The notes under the pieces: generated by a model
Database searches by the model: none
Told to the model about the DNA's origin: nothing
The model's input: the letters and a program-made list of their open reading frames with translations, nothing else
NCBI RefSeq assembly: GCF_004349105.1
Contig: NZ_SMLB01000012.1
Location: forward strand, 1-64,000
DNA from: Jiangella aurantiaca
Lineage (GTDB): Bacteria > Actinomycetota > Actinomycetes > Jiangellales > Jiangellaceae
Direction: 5' to 3'
DNA: 64,000 bases
Shown here: in pieces, positions 34,850 through 43,841 of the stretch
Position numbering within the stretch: position 1 is the first letter of the stretch
How the letters are laid out: the number at the start of each line of letters is the position of its first letter
Translations under genes and position numbers: made by a program

Positions 34850-37345
34850 GTGACTGCCGACGACCGGCGTCCGACCGGTGACGTCACCAGCGGTGGCGAG
34901 GCGACCTACCGGATGAAGATCGGCGGGATGTCGTGCTCGTTCTGCACCAGCACCATCCGTAAGGCGTACTCGCGGATGGAGGGTGTGCACGAGGTGGGGG
35001 TGTCGTTGGCGCACGAGGAGGGGTTGATCAGGTACGACCCGGCGTTGGTGGGTGAGGATGAGCTGCGCCGGACCCTGGAGCAGGTCGGCTACACCTACCG
35101 CGACCCGGCGAAGGTCCGCTCCTTCGACGAAGAGGAACGCGAGCTACGTACGGCGCGGAACCGGCTCATTGTCGCCGGTGTATTCGCCGGCGTCACCGCT
35201 GTGTTGATGTTCCTCGGGATGGAGCCGTTCTGGGCGGTGCTGGCCCACCCGTTCCTGATGTGGATCATGTTCGCTCTCGCGCTGGAGACGATGTTCGTCA
35301 CCGCGTGGTTCGTGAAGCGGATGGCATGGGCGTCGCTGCGCCGCGGCATCCTCAATCAGCACGTCCTGCTGGAGTTCGGAGCGTTCGCCGGCCTGATCGG
35401 GGGAGTGCTCGGGCTGTTCGTCAGCGCGGAGTTCCCGGCCGGCCACTTCTTCGCGGTCGCGGTGTTCATCACCACCTACCACCTGCTGTCCGACTACGCG
35501 TCGAAAGCAGTGCGGACGCGTTCTTCGCATGCGGTGCGGCAGCTGATGAGTCTGCAGCCGGAGACCGCACGCGTGATCCGCGACGGCCGCGAGGTCGACG
35601 TGCCCGTTGACGACGTGATGGTGGGCGATGCGGTGCGGGTCCGTCCCGGAGAATCCATCCCGGTCGACGGCATGGTCGTCGACGGGGTCTCGGCGGTGGA
35701 CGAGTCGCTGGTCACCGGTGAATCCATCCCGACCGAGAAGGTTGCCGGTGATGAGGTGATCGGCGGGTCCATCAACCAGACCGGCACGCTCGTCGTCGAG
35801 GTCACCAGGGTGGGCGAGGAGTCGTTCCTGTCCCAGGTCGCCCGCTCGATCGAGGAGGCCCGGGCACTGCGGCCGGGAGTGCTGCGGCTCGTCGACACCG
35901 TCCTGAAGTGGTTCGTGCCGGGAGTGCTGGTGATCGCCGCGGGCAGCTTGCTGGTGTGGACGCTCGGTCCGCTGCTGTTCGGCGGGTCACCGGACGTGTT
36001 CCGTGCGACGTTCGCCGCTCTTGCGGTGCTGGTGCTGGGCTACCCGTGCGCGTTGGGGATGGCGACGCCGCTGGCGATGATCCGCGGCGGCGGACAGGCC
36101 GCCAGCCAGGGCATCCTGATGCGCTCGGGTGAGGCGTTCCAGATCATGGGCGAGATCGGCACGGTGGTGTTCGACAAGACGGGCACCATCACCCGCGGTC
36201 GGCCGGCGGTGCGGCGCGTCATCGCGATGGACGGATTCCGCGAGGCCGAGGTCTTGACGATCGCCACGGCGGCGGAGGCGGCCAGCGAGCATCCGCTGGC
36301 CCGCGCGGTCGAGGACGCCGCCGAGCAACGCGGCATCGATGTTGCGCGGGCCGACGGTTTCCAGAGCCACAGCGGGCGGGGTATCGAGGCGACGGTGGCC
36401 GGCGCGCCGGTGCTGGTGGGCAAGCTGGGCTTCCTGGCCGAGCGGGGCGTCGACGTGTCTGCTGCCGCTTCGCATCAGCGGGAGCTGGAGGGACAGGGGC
36501 TGACCGTTGTCGGCGTCGCCCGCGACGGGCGGCTGCTGGGGCTGGTGGGCATCGGCGACGAGGTGAAGCCGGACGCCGCGGCCACGATCGGGCGGCTGCG
36601 CCAGGCTGGTATCACCGCGGTGATGATCACCGGTGACAACCGGCGTACCGCCGAGGCTGTGGCGGCGGAGGTGGGGATCGACCGGGTGCTCCCTGAGGTG
36701 CTGCCGGCGGACAAGGCTGACGAGGTGCGACGGCTGCAGCGTGAGGGCCGGCGGGTGGCCATGGTGGGTGATGGCATCAACGACGCACCGGCACTGAGCC
36801 AGGCCGACGTCGGGTTCGCCATCGGCGCCGGTACCGACATCGCGATCGAGTCCGCCGACATCGTCGTCCTGAGCGACCGGCTGGGGGCGGTCGCCGACGC
36901 CCGCGAGATCGGCATCCGCTCGTACGCCAAGACCAAGCAGAACCTCGCGCTGGCGTTCGCGTTCAACGGGATCGGGGTGCCGGCGGCGGCGACCGGGCTG
37001 GTGCACCCGATCTGGGCGATGGCCGCCATGGTCGCGTCGGTGACCACGGTGCTCACCAACTCCTTCGCCAGCGGACTGCTGCGCCGCGCCCGCGGCGAAC
37101 GCCAACTCGCGGCGTTCACCACCACGCGGCTGCGGGTGCCCATGCATTGCCAGCATTGCGCCAGCCGGATCGAGGACCGCCTCGGCGCTGTGCCCGGTGT
37201 CCACCGGGTGGCCGCCGACCACGCAGCGGACATCGTGGAGATCGAGCACGCCGCAGACGTCTTCGAAGGCCGGCTCCGCGCGAAGTTGCACGAGATGGGC
37301 TTCGACGTCCAGGGACACGCGGACGAGACGGAGACCCCGGCATGA
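34850..37345 (+). CDS. Heavy-metal (probably copper) P1B-type ATPase with N- and C-terminal HMA domains
   Basis: This 831-residue pump starts at GTG 34850. An N-terminal heavy-metal-associated domain has GMSCSFC (Cys29, Cys32). The body holds the actuator motif VTGES, the phosphorylation site DKTGT (about Asp442) and GDGIND. The transmembrane metal motif reads YPC (about 398-400) where copper exporters have CPC. A second metal-binding domain at the C-terminus has MHCQHC (about 765-769). Downstream DUF305 and related genes support copper. The stop overlaps the NuoN-like fragment gene. Zinc or cobalt as substrate cannot be excluded because of the altered membrane motif. Confidence 0.85.
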   Translation: MTADDRRPTGDVTSGGEATYRMKIGGMSCSFCTSTIRKAYSRMEGVHEVGVSLAHEEGLIRYDPALVGEDELRRTLEQVGYTYRDPAKVRSFDEEERELRTARNRLIVAGVFAGVTAVLMFLGMEPFWAVLAHPFLMWIMFALALETMFVTAWFVKRMAWASLRRGILNQHVLLEFGAFAGLIGGVLGLFVSAEFPAGHFFAVAVFITTYHLLSDYASKAVRTRSSHAVRQLMSLQPETARVIRDGREVDVPVDDVMVGDAVRVRPGESIPVDGMVVDGVSAVDESLVTGESIPTEKVAGDEVIGGSINQTGTLVVEVTRVGEESFLSQVARSIEEARALRPGVLRLVDTVLKWFVPGVLVIAAGSLLVWTLGPLLFGGSPDVFRATFAALAVLVLGYPCALGMATPLAMIRGGGQAASQGILMRSGEAFQIMGEIGTVVFDKTGTITRGRPAVRRVIAMDGFREAEVLTIATAAEAASEHPLARAVEDAAEQRGIDVARADGFQSHSGRGIEATVAGAPVLVGKLGFLAERGVDVSAAASHQRELEGQGLTVVGVARDGRLLGLVGIGDEVKPDAAATIGRLRQAGITAVMITGDNRRTAEAVAAEVGIDRVLPEVLPADKADEVRRLQREGRRVAMVGDGINDAPALSQADVGFAIGAGTDIAIESADIVVLSDRLGAVADAREIGIRSYAKTKQNLALAFAFNGIGVPAAATGLVHPIWAMAAMVASVTTVLTNSFASGLLRRARGERQLAAFTTTRLRVPMHCQHCASRIEDRLGAVPGVHRVAADHAADIVEIEHAADVFEGRLRAKLHEMGFDVQGHADETETPA

Positions 37346-37983
37346 ACAACGGTCTGACACGTGAAAGCCCGCCCGAGGAGGCGGCCGCCGAACCACGGTC
37401 TTGGCTGACCGCGGAGGTCGAGGGGCGCACCGCGTTCGCCCAGAACGAGCTGCTGCGCCTGCTCGCGTACTCCACCATCAGCCAGGTCGGCTACCTGTTC
37501 ATGGTGGTAGCCGTCGCGGCCCGCACCGACATCGCCGTCCCCGCCCTGGTCGTCTATCTGGCCGGTTACGCGATCACCAACCTCGGCGCGTTCGCCGCCG
37601 TCGCCGCGCTGCCGAGGTCCACCACCATCGCGGACTGGGCGGCCGCGGTCCGCGAGCGCCGATGGTTGGTGGTCAGCCTGGTCGTCTGCGTGCTCGGCCT
37701 GGTCGGCACGCCACCCGCCGCCGTCTTCGTCGGCAAGCTCGCCGTCTTCCTGGCGGCCGCCGACGGCGCCATGGCATGGCTCGTCGTGGTCGCCGCCGTC
37801 AACACCGTCGCCAGCCTCTTCTACTACCTGCGCTGGATCGCACCCGCAGCCGACACCACTACACCGGTCGAGGCCATGACCGTGCCGGCGTGTGCGCCTG
37901 CGGCGACATTGCACGCCGCGGCCGCCGGGTCCCTGGTCCTCGGCCTCGGCGCGGGAGCTTGGCTGGCCTATGTCGGACTCTGA
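37342..37983 (+). CDS. Orphan C-terminal fragment of an NADH dehydrogenase subunit N (NuoN)-like protein
   Basis: This 213-residue protein has an unrelated charged N-terminus (about 1-35) and then [20 protein letters not shown], the conserved antiporter-family segment of NuoN, followed by four or more membrane helices ([47 protein letters not shown]). NuoN is normally about 480-520 residues with 14 helices; only the last third is here, and no other nuo gene is nearby. The ATG overlaps the copper-ATPase stop (ATGA), so it is probably translated. It may be a degraded relic or a small membrane partner of the pump. Proton pumping by itself is unlikely. Confidence 0.65.
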   Translation: MNNGLTRESPPEEAAAEPRSWLTAEVEGRTAFAQNELLRLLAYSTISQVGYLFMVVAVAARTDIAVPALVVYLAGYAITNLGAFAAVAALPRSTTIADWAAAVRERRWLVVSLVVCVLGLVGTPPAAVFVGKLAVFLAAADGAMAWLVVVAAVNTVASLFYYLRWIAPAADTTTPVEAMTVPACAPAATLHAAAAGSLVLGLGAGAWLAYVGL

Positions 37984-38056
37984 ACGCGCCCTCGCTCGTG
38001 GCCGATCGGGGGAGCACCGTCGGGCTGCGGGCCGAGAAGGGTTACGCTCGAATTCC

Positions 38057-38479
38057 GTGAGGACACCACGGCTGTTGGCGCGCCTGATGGCGGTGGCAGT
38101 CCTTGTCCTCGGCATCGTGGTGATGCACCATGTGGCCCGTCCTGAGCACGACGGATCTGGTGGTCCCGGGTCCTCGGCCATGGTGGACAGCCCAACTGCT
38201 GCCGTCGGTCATGCGGAGGGTGCGGACGTCTCCGCCGCCTCGGATTCCGGCGTGGCCGACGGTGACGCTCCGTCGGCCGGTCACGGCCTGCTGCACCTAT
38301 GCCTTGCCGTGCTGACTGCGGCGGCCGTGCTGGTGGTCGGCTGGCTGCTGCTGGCCCGGCGCCCATGGCTGCCGATGTCGTCGTTCGTGGCGTTCCGAGC
38401 CCGGCCGAAGCCTTCCAGGGCACCTCCCAGACCCCATGGTTCGGCGCTTCTGATGTCCCTGTGCGTGATCCGGACGTGA
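38057..38479 (+). CDS. Small membrane protein, DUF6153-like
   Basis: This 140-residue protein starts at GTG 38057. One hydrophobic helix (LLARLMAVAVLVLGIVVMHH) is followed by a Gly/Ser/Asp-rich loop, a second helix (LLHLCLAVLTAAAVLVVGWL) and a basic tail. The MHH and LCLAVL features recall actinomycete DUF6153 proteins, which often sit beside DUF305 genes. I infer membership of a copper-response module. Function is unknown. Confidence 0.55.
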   Translation: MRTPRLLARLMAVAVLVLGIVVMHHVARPEHDGSGGPGSSAMVDSPTAAVGHAEGADVSAASDSGVADGDAPSAGHGLLHLCLAVLTAAAVLVVGWLLLARRPWLPMSSFVAFRARPKPSRAPPRPHGSALLMSLCVIRT

Positions 38480-38542
38480 CAGGTCAGGTTCTCCTGACCT
38501 GCACATTCGCATGCCCACGCACGTCTTGAAAGGGACAGATCG

Positions 38543-39163
38543 ATGTACCGCACACGTTTCACCCTGCCCGCCCTCGTGGCTGCCGTCGGGCTCCTGCTCG
38601 CCGGTTGTGGCGACGACGAGTCGAACGACGCCGGCGCCGATCCGGCGACGGAGACCAGCGCCACCGAGGCGGAGTTCAACGACGCCGACGTCGACTTCGC
38701 CCAGGGGATGATCCCGCACCACGAACAGGCCGTCGAGATGGCCCAGGTGGTGCCGGACCAGGGCGTCAGCCCCGAGCTCATCGAGCTCGCCGACGCCATC
38801 GAGGCGGCACAGCAGCCCGAGATCGACCAGATGACCGCCATGCTCGAACGGTGGAGCGAGGACGCCCCGTCCGACGACCCGCACGCCGGCCACGGCTCGG
38901 GAGACATGGACATGGACATGGACATGGAGGGCATGATGTCCGCCGGGGACATGGAGGCCCTCGGCGCCGCCGCCGGCGCGGAGTTCGAGCAGATGTTCCT
39001 CACCATGATGATCGAGCACCACGAAGGCGCCATCGCCATGGCCGAGACCGAGCTCGCCGAGGGCCAGGACCCGGAGGCGCAGGAACTCGCTCAGACGATC
39101 ATCGACGCCCAGCAAGCGGAGATCACGCAGATGGAGCAGATGCTCCAGGGCGTGGGTTCCTGA
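38543..39163 (+). CDS. DUF305-family lipoprotein
   Basis: This 206-residue exported lipoprotein has a signal peptide and a lipobox ending LLAGC. The mature protein has the duplicated DUF305 pattern, MIPHHEQAVEMA in the first half and MMIEHHEGAIAMAE in the second, both His pairs in ferritin-like helices. Between them is a Met/Asp-rich stretch made of repeated Met-Asp pairs (about residues 117-130), a likely soft-metal-binding segment. AAGGGACAG precedes the ATG. DUF305 proteins are repeatedly linked to copper handling; position behind the P-type ATPase agrees. Confidence 0.87.
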   Translation: MYRTRFTLPALVAAVGLLLAGCGDDESNDAGADPATETSATEAEFNDADVDFAQGMIPHHEQAVEMAQVVPDQGVSPELIELADAIEAAQQPEIDQMTAMLERWSEDAPSDDPHAGHGSGDMDMDMDMEGMMSAGDMEALGAAAGAEFEQMFLTMMIEHHEGAIAMAETELAEGQDPEAQELAQTIIDAQQAEITQMEQMLQGVGS

Positions 39164-39244
39164 CTCAGCTCGTGGTGGTGCCGGGTGACCGCCCGGCACC
39201 GCCACGACTCGTACCTCCTCACTTCGACTCTCAAGGGGACATCG

Positions 39245-40114
39245 ATGACGAAACGATGTGCACGGCTGCCCGCCGCGATCGCGGCGGCCGGCCTTCTCCT
39301 GGCCGGCTGCGGTGACGACGGCGACAGCGCAGGTGACGCCGACACCGGCGCCACGGCCGAGGCCCACGTGGGGGAGCCGTTCGACCACATCCATGGCCTC
39401 GGCATGGTGGACGACGTTCTCTACGTGGCCACCCACAACGGCCTGTTCGCCGTCTCGCCGGACGGGCGGGCGTCGGCCGCGAGCAGCGACGACCACGACT
39501 TCATGGGCTTCACCGTCGCCGACACCGGCGAGTTCCTGGCCAGCGGCCACCCCAACAGCCGCACCGACCTGCCGCCGAACCTCGGCCTGCTCGAGAGCTC
39601 CGACAGGGGCGCCACCTGGAACACGCTCTCGCTGTCCGGAGAGGTCGACTTCCACACCCTCGACGCCAAGGCCGGTACCGTCTACGGCTACGACAGCGGC
39701 AGCGGCGAGCTGCTCACCACGACCGACCGGGAGACCTGGACGTCGCTCGGCCAGATCCCGCTCGCCGACGTCGCCATCAACCCCGATGACGCCGCGTCCG
39801 TGCTGGTCACCACGGAGCAGGGCCCGCAGCTCAGCACCGACGGCGGCCGCACCTTCGCCGTCGTCGAGGGCGCTCCGGTCGTCATGCTCGCCGAGTGGCC
39901 GCACGCCGACGAGGTCTACGGCATCGCGCCCGATGGCGCGGTTCACGTCAGCGTCGACGGTGGTGTGACCTGGGAGGAGCGCGCCGGCTTGGGCGGACCG
40001 CCGCAGGCCATGACGGTCGCCCACGACGGCGCCATCTACGTCGCTCTCGAGGGCTCCATCGTCGCCTCCAGCGACGGCGGTGAGAGGTTTGAGCCCTACT
40101 ACACCTGGGGTTGA
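39245..40114 (+). CDS. Beta-propeller lipoprotein, F510_1955 glycosylhydrolase-like
   Basis: This 289-residue protein has a signal peptide with lipobox LLAGC. Repeated BNR/sialidase-type units follow (ESSDRGATWNTLSL, TTTDRETWTSLG, STDGGRTFAVVEG, SVDGGVTWEERAG, SSDGGERF), which form a beta-propeller. The opening HIHGLGMVDDVLYVATHNGL is typical of F510_1955-type proteins found beside DUF305 genes. AAGGGGAC precedes the ATG. It probably acts outside the membrane as part of the copper module; enzymatic activity is doubtful because the propeller shows no obvious catalytic set. Confidence 0.75.
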   Translation: MTKRCARLPAAIAAAGLLLAGCGDDGDSAGDADTGATAEAHVGEPFDHIHGLGMVDDVLYVATHNGLFAVSPDGRASAASSDDHDFMGFTVADTGEFLASGHPNSRTDLPPNLGLLESSDRGATWNTLSLSGEVDFHTLDAKAGTVYGYDSGSGELLTTTDRETWTSLGQIPLADVAINPDDAASVLVTTEQGPQLSTDGGRTFAVVEGAPVVMLAEWPHADEVYGIAPDGAVHVSVDGGVTWEERAGLGGPPQAMTVAHDGAIYVALEGSIVASSDGGERFEPYYTWG

Positions 40115-40133
40115 TGTGAGCCGGAACCGCGTA

Positions 40134-40156
40134 GGCCCGGCGCACTGGGCCGGGCC
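40134..40156 (+). terminator. GC hairpin after the copper module
   Basis: GGCCCGGC and GCCGGGCC form an 8-bp perfect stem around a 7-base loop, 19 bases after the stop at 40114. No U-tract follows, as is common in actinomycetes. It is the most likely terminator for the module that begins at 34850. The next 189 bases, to the convergent gene at 40346, contain nothing further that I can assign. Confidence 0.5.
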
Positions 40157-40345
40157 AGCTACGTCACCATCGACGGGCGATTCGACCTCCCGCCTCGTGA
40201 AGTTCAGGGCGAGCTTCATTCATCGTGCTGCCACCGATCTGACCCGCGTCGCCTGCTCAGCCGCCTGGTTGGGTCGGGCGCACTCCTGTGCGTCCGTTGG
40301 ACAGTGATGTGCGGCATGACAATCAGCCAAGGTGACGGCACCTTC

Positions 40346-41494
40346 TCAGGTGGATGGCTCTGGTGTCGCGGGGGAGTCGGGCGTCAGGATGAAGCCCCGG
40401 ACCTCGCCGCGCACGGTGCCGTATCCGACGATCCTGCCTTGGTCGTCGATGGCTTCGGCGTTCTGGAGGCTCCATCCCGGCGGGAGGTCGCGAGTCAGCT
40501 CTTCCAGGCGGTAGGCCACGCCGCTCACCCAGAGCACCGCGGCGCCGCCGAACGTGGGCGCGCCTTCGAGCTGAGCAGCGTGGCCGACCACCCAGTCTTG
40601 CCGGGCAACGTCATTGGCGCGAGCGTGGCGGAACTCGCCGGGGGTCGGGAGCGCTGTCGGCCCGGACGAGCCGAAGACCACCGCTCGCGTACCACCGTCC
40701 AGCGATGCCGCTCCGACGATGAGTGGGTGGCGGCCGGTACCCCGGGCCACGGCGTACGCGGTGCTGCTGCCGTGGTCTTCCAGGACGCCGAGATCGGTGG
40801 GTACGCCGCTGCGGTCCCAAGCGACGGCATGCGGGTGGAAGTGATCGTCACCGTCGGCGACAGACATGGAGCCGACCGCCGCGCCGGTGGTGTCGATGTC
40901 CCATGCCCGGGACGACGTGCCGGGAAGGTCATCGAGCCATCCCAGCGCCCGTGGGGCTGCGCCTCGAGGCCAGATGACCGCGGTGGCTCGTCCGTCGGAT
41001 GCTGTGCTCACTCCCGCCACGTCGCCCCGTTCGTTGATCGCGTTCGCGACCGCACTGCTGTCCGGGCCGCGCAGGCCAGGAAGCACGCTGAGGTGGTCAC
41101 GGCGATCCCAGATGACCGCTCGGGAGCTTTCTGCGCCGGCTGTGAACGCCTCGCCGACCACCTGCCCGCGGGCGTTGACGCCCATCGCGCGGCTGAAGGT
41201 GGAGCCGGGCAGCGTGCCCAGCGAGCGGGCCGCGTCCCGGTGGACGAACGCCGTCTGAGGGCGCGGCGTGGCCTGCGTCCGGGCGGTTCCGACGACCGTC
41301 CCGTTCCGGGCGATGTCCAGGGGGAACGACGCCGAGCCGCCGAGATCTCCGACCTCGGCGAAGCTGAACTCGGGCGGGTGTGCGGACGGCGATGGGTCCG
41401 CGGCTGCGGTCTGGGCGTAGGTGAGTCCCGCGGTCGCGATGGTGGCGGCGAGAAGGATTCGAAGCCTTGGCGTGATCGAACTCAGACGCGGCAT
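40346..41494 (-). CDS. Secreted HAF-repeat protein
   Basis: This 382-residue protein has an N-terminal signal peptide (RLRILLAATIATAGLTYA, cleavage near AAA-DP). The mature part repeats units of the type LGTLPG...A-x-GVNARGQVVGEA, INERGDVAGVST, IDTTGAAVGSM and IDDQGRIVGYG, which are the HAF/probable extracellular repeats. These build a beta-propeller-like surface protein of unknown function. It is transcribed alone, converging with the copper module and diverging from the methyltransferase at 41586. Confidence 0.75.
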   Translation of the reverse strand: MPRLSSITPRLRILLAATIATAGLTYAQTAAADPSPSAHPPEFSFAEVGDLGGSASFPLDIARNGTVVGTARTQATPRPQTAFVHRDAARSLGTLPGSTFSRAMGVNARGQVVGEAFTAGAESSRAVIWDRRDHLSVLPGLRGPDSSAVANAINERGDVAGVSTASDGRATAVIWPRGAAPRALGWLDDLPGTSSRAWDIDTTGAAVGSMSVADGDDHFHPHAVAWDRSGVPTDLGVLEDHGSSTAYAVARGTGRHPLIVGAASLDGGTRAVVFGSSGPTALPTPGEFRHARANDVARQDWVVGHAAQLEGAPTFGGAAVLWVSGVAYRLEELTRDLPPGWSLQNAEAIDDQGRIVGYGTVRGEVRGFILTPDSPATPEPST

Positions 41495-41585
41495 ACGGCG
41501 ACTCTATGAGGGGATGGTTCTCATTTGCAATGAACCGCCGACCATCGCGCCGACCTTGTCGGACCTTGCCTCGATACTCGGGGGC

Positions 41586-42305
41586 ATGACGAACCGGGTC
41601 GACACCATCAAGGCGTACTGGAATGAAGCAGCGGGAGCTTTCGACGAGGAGCCCGATCACGGGCTGCGGGCCGAGCGCACGAGGGCGGCATGGCGGCAGC
41701 GGCTGACCGAGTGGCTGCCGGCGGGTGCCCCCGACGTCCTCGACGTCGGCTGCGGCACCGGTTCCCTCGCTCTGCTGCTGGCCGAGGCGGGACATCGCGT
41801 GACGGGTGTGGACCTGTCGCCGCGGATGGTGGAGCTCGCCCAGGCCAAGTTCGCGGCCGCCGGTCAGCGTGGCCGGTTCCTGGTGGGCGATGCCGTGGCG
41901 CCACCGACCGGTGACGAGCGGTTCGACGTGGTTCTGGCGCGCCACGTCGTGTGGACGCTGCCCGACCCGCTGGCGGCGTTGCGCGACTGGCGTGGTCGGC
42001 TGCGCGACGGCGGGACGCTCATCCTGGTCGAAGGGCGCTGGGCCGGCGCCGGGTCCGACGGGTCGTACGTCGTCGAGGCCGAACAGCTGCCCTGGAACGG
42101 CGGGGTGGCCGCGGGAGACCTGGTGGCGGCGGTTCGGCCCTTGGTCCGTGACCTGCGGGTGGAGGATCTCAGCGGAGATCCGGACCTGTGGGGTCGGCCG
42201 GTCGCGGACGAGCGCTACGCCCTGGTGGCCGCGGCGAAGGAGACAGATCCTCAGCCGGACCCGAACCGAAGCCCGCGCGGCGGCGACGACGGCTTCGCGC
42301 TCTAG
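41586..42305 (+). CDS. Class I SAM-dependent methyltransferase
   Basis: This 239-residue protein has motif I VLDVGCGTGSLALLLAE (about 50-66), the acidic end of strand 2 (VTGVDLSPRMVELA) and motif IV-like FDVVLARHVVWTLPDP. It belongs to the Methyltransf_11/25 group. The acceptor is unknown. GGGGG precedes the ATG at 41586; in-frame sequence upstream lies in the promoter region of the divergent HAF gene and lacks a ribosome site. A small hydrophobic protein gene follows after 35 bases. Confidence 0.8.
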   Translation: MTNRVDTIKAYWNEAAGAFDEEPDHGLRAERTRAAWRQRLTEWLPAGAPDVLDVGCGTGSLALLLAEAGHRVTGVDLSPRMVELAQAKFAAAGQRGRFLVGDAVAPPTGDERFDVVLARHVVWTLPDPLAALRDWRGRLRDGGTLILVEGRWAGAGSDGSYVVEAEQLPWNGGVAAGDLVAAVRPLVRDLRVEDLSGDPDLWGRPVADERYALVAAAKETDPQPDPNRSPRGGDDGFAL

Positions 42306-42340
42306 GCTTGCGAAGCTCGGAGCTGGGTATCACTCCGGAC

Positions 42341-42514
42341 ATGCTCATCCTCGTCGTCGTCTTGCTGGCCATCTGGCTGGTGCTGTCGATCGTGGGGTTC
42401 GCGATCGAGGGCATCCTCTGGCTCGGCGTCATCGGGGTGGTGCTGTTCGTGGCCACTGCCATCGTCGGCTGGCTGAGGCGATCGGCCCATCGAAGGGCGA
42501 AACCTGGCGGCTGA
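42341..42514 (+). CDS. Small hydrophobic membrane protein (57 aa)
   Basis: The predicted 57-residue protein is almost entirely two membrane helices (MLILVVVLLAIWLVLSIVGF; ILWLGVIGVVLFVATAIVGW) with a basic tail RRSAHRRAKPGG. Short two-helix hydrophobic proteins of this type are widespread in actinomycetes and have no assigned role. No strong ribosome site is visible before the ATG. The positive-inside rule places the C-terminus in the cytoplasm. Confidence 0.6.
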   Translation: MLILVVVLLAIWLVLSIVGFAIEGILWLGVIGVVLFVATAIVGWLRRSAHRRAKPGG

Positions 42515-42813
42515 TCACCGCGAGTGGTTCGACGGCGCCTGAACATCTCGGACAAGACGACACAAGCGGCCAAGGGCCGCCGCCGACTGTCCGGAAATCC
42601 CGGGGCGGTTCGTGACCTCGCCGCCTGCGTCACCAGAGGCGTCGATGCCGCACTCGCCCGGCATCGCGCCCGGGCGCTCGTACAAAAACCGGCCACCGAA
42701 CTGGTGCAATGGCTGCCGCCGACCACCGCCGGAAGGGTCGGCATGACGTCCACCTCGCAGGAGTCAGTCCAGGAGGAGGCGCCCGTCCTTCCCCTGTGGA
42801 GGCATGAGTCGTC
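42515..42813. other. Gap without an assignable gene
   Basis: Between the small hydrophobic gene and the minus-strand membrane gene there are about 300 bases. A plus-strand frame reads RRRLSGNPGAVRDLAACVTR and GVDAALARHRARALVQKPAT, but it has no ribosome site and no recognisable motif. I regard it as non-coding or an unidentifiable remnant. Confidence 0.4.
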
Positions 42814-43362
42814 CTACTGCAGTCTGCGGTTCCACCAGCGCGGCTGTTGGCATGCGATCTCCCTCAGCCGTCTGTGCTCGCCGTGCTGCGCCGCGATCAG
42901 CACCGGCACGAGCCCAAGACTCAGCAGCGGCAAGTACCGCGGCGCCGATCGGTTCTCAGTGAGAAGCGCGGCCAACGCGGCGCTGCCGGAGAAGTACAAG
43001 ATCGGATTGTAGAAGCGCATGAGTTCCGGTCCGAGTCCTTCGCAGTCGCGCAGCCACGGCAAGCCGAACGCGGTCCGCCGTGTCGGCCAGCCGGCCAGGT
43101 GAGCGGTGACCGCAGCCAGGCCGAAGCTGTTGATCAGCGCGAAGGTCGTGTCGCTGGATGACGGTCTGGTGCCGGCCCGGTGGAACGCGGTCCCGGCACT
43201 CGCCGCCCACAGGGTGCCCGCACCGGTGGGTCCGAGGACCGACGCCAGCGGCATACCCACGCCCGCGCCGAACTCGAAGAACACGTGCAGGGCCAGGCCC
43301 GCCGTGGCCATTCGCGTCATCGGGCGACGCCCGAACCGCGTGGTTCTCCAGGCCCCAGACAT
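42814..43362 (-). CDS. Uncharacterised polytopic membrane protein (182 aa)
   Basis: The ATG at 43362 has GGAGAAG eleven bases upstream and was preferred over longer frames that run through poorly coding sequence. The protein shows four hydrophobic segments (TAGLALHVFFEFGAGVGMPL; DTTFALINSFGLAAVTAHLA; FYNPILYFSGSAALAALL; LPLLSLGLVPVLIAAQHG) with short polar loops. No family is recognised. It stands alone, with degenerate sequence on both sides. Confidence 0.55.
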   Translation of the reverse strand: MSGAWRTTRFGRRPMTRMATAGLALHVFFEFGAGVGMPLASVLGPTGAGTLWAASAGTAFHRAGTRPSSSDTTFALINSFGLAAVTAHLAGWPTRRTAFGLPWLRDCEGLGPELMRFYNPILYFSGSAALAALLTENRSAPRYLPLLSLGLVPVLIAAQHGEHRRLREIACQQPRWWNRRLQ

Positions 43363-43841
43363 GACCGATATCAGCTTCTCCCGCGGACGCTTTCGGCCCA
43401 GAATGCCGCTTCCTGGCGGCATGTTCCAGGTCCGGTTCGGCGTACAGATCGGTTGCGACACAGCCAAGCCGCCACGACCGACTTCATCCGGAGCCTTGCG
43501 GGCGCTGGAACGTCGCCCCGGCAGCAGCTCCGGGTACTGGCCGGCGCCCCCAGCCCCAGTGCAGGCCGGCGACGGCGAGCGCCGCGGACAGCCGGAAGCC
43601 CGCCGATCACGTTTCCGAGACCGATCAACCGGACCGTGTACCCGGAGCATGCACAGCCACACCGGCCGGTTCGACGTTGCGACGCCCGGCCTCGGATGGC
43701 TCGGTCAGCCCACCACGGCGCCCATGGTGACCGTCAGAGTGAGGTTCTCACCAGGTGGTGCTGGAGACCGCCGCGCGGGACGACCGGGGTACGAGAGGAT
43801 CGCCCTGATGGTGATCAACCGCATATGTGGGACGGTGAGCA
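43363..43841. other. Degenerate region, possible frameshifted membrane-protein remnant
   Basis: No intact gene is seen. On the minus strand at about 43540-43650 one frame reads VRLIGLGNVIGG and a shifted frame continues RLSAALAVAGLHWGWG, which together look like a hydrophobic start broken by a one-base shift. The fragment is too short to name. The promoter of the MFS gene probably lies in the last 100 bases. Confidence 0.35.

Noticed and set aside
37342-37983. Mrp-type antiporter subunit
   Set aside because: Only the last third of an antiporter-like subunit is present and no mrp genes are adjacent; a NuoN-like fragment fits better.
38905-38935. Tandem DNA repeat in the DUF305 gene
   Set aside because: It is a run of GACATG codons encoding a functional Met-Asp stretch, not a separate repeat element.
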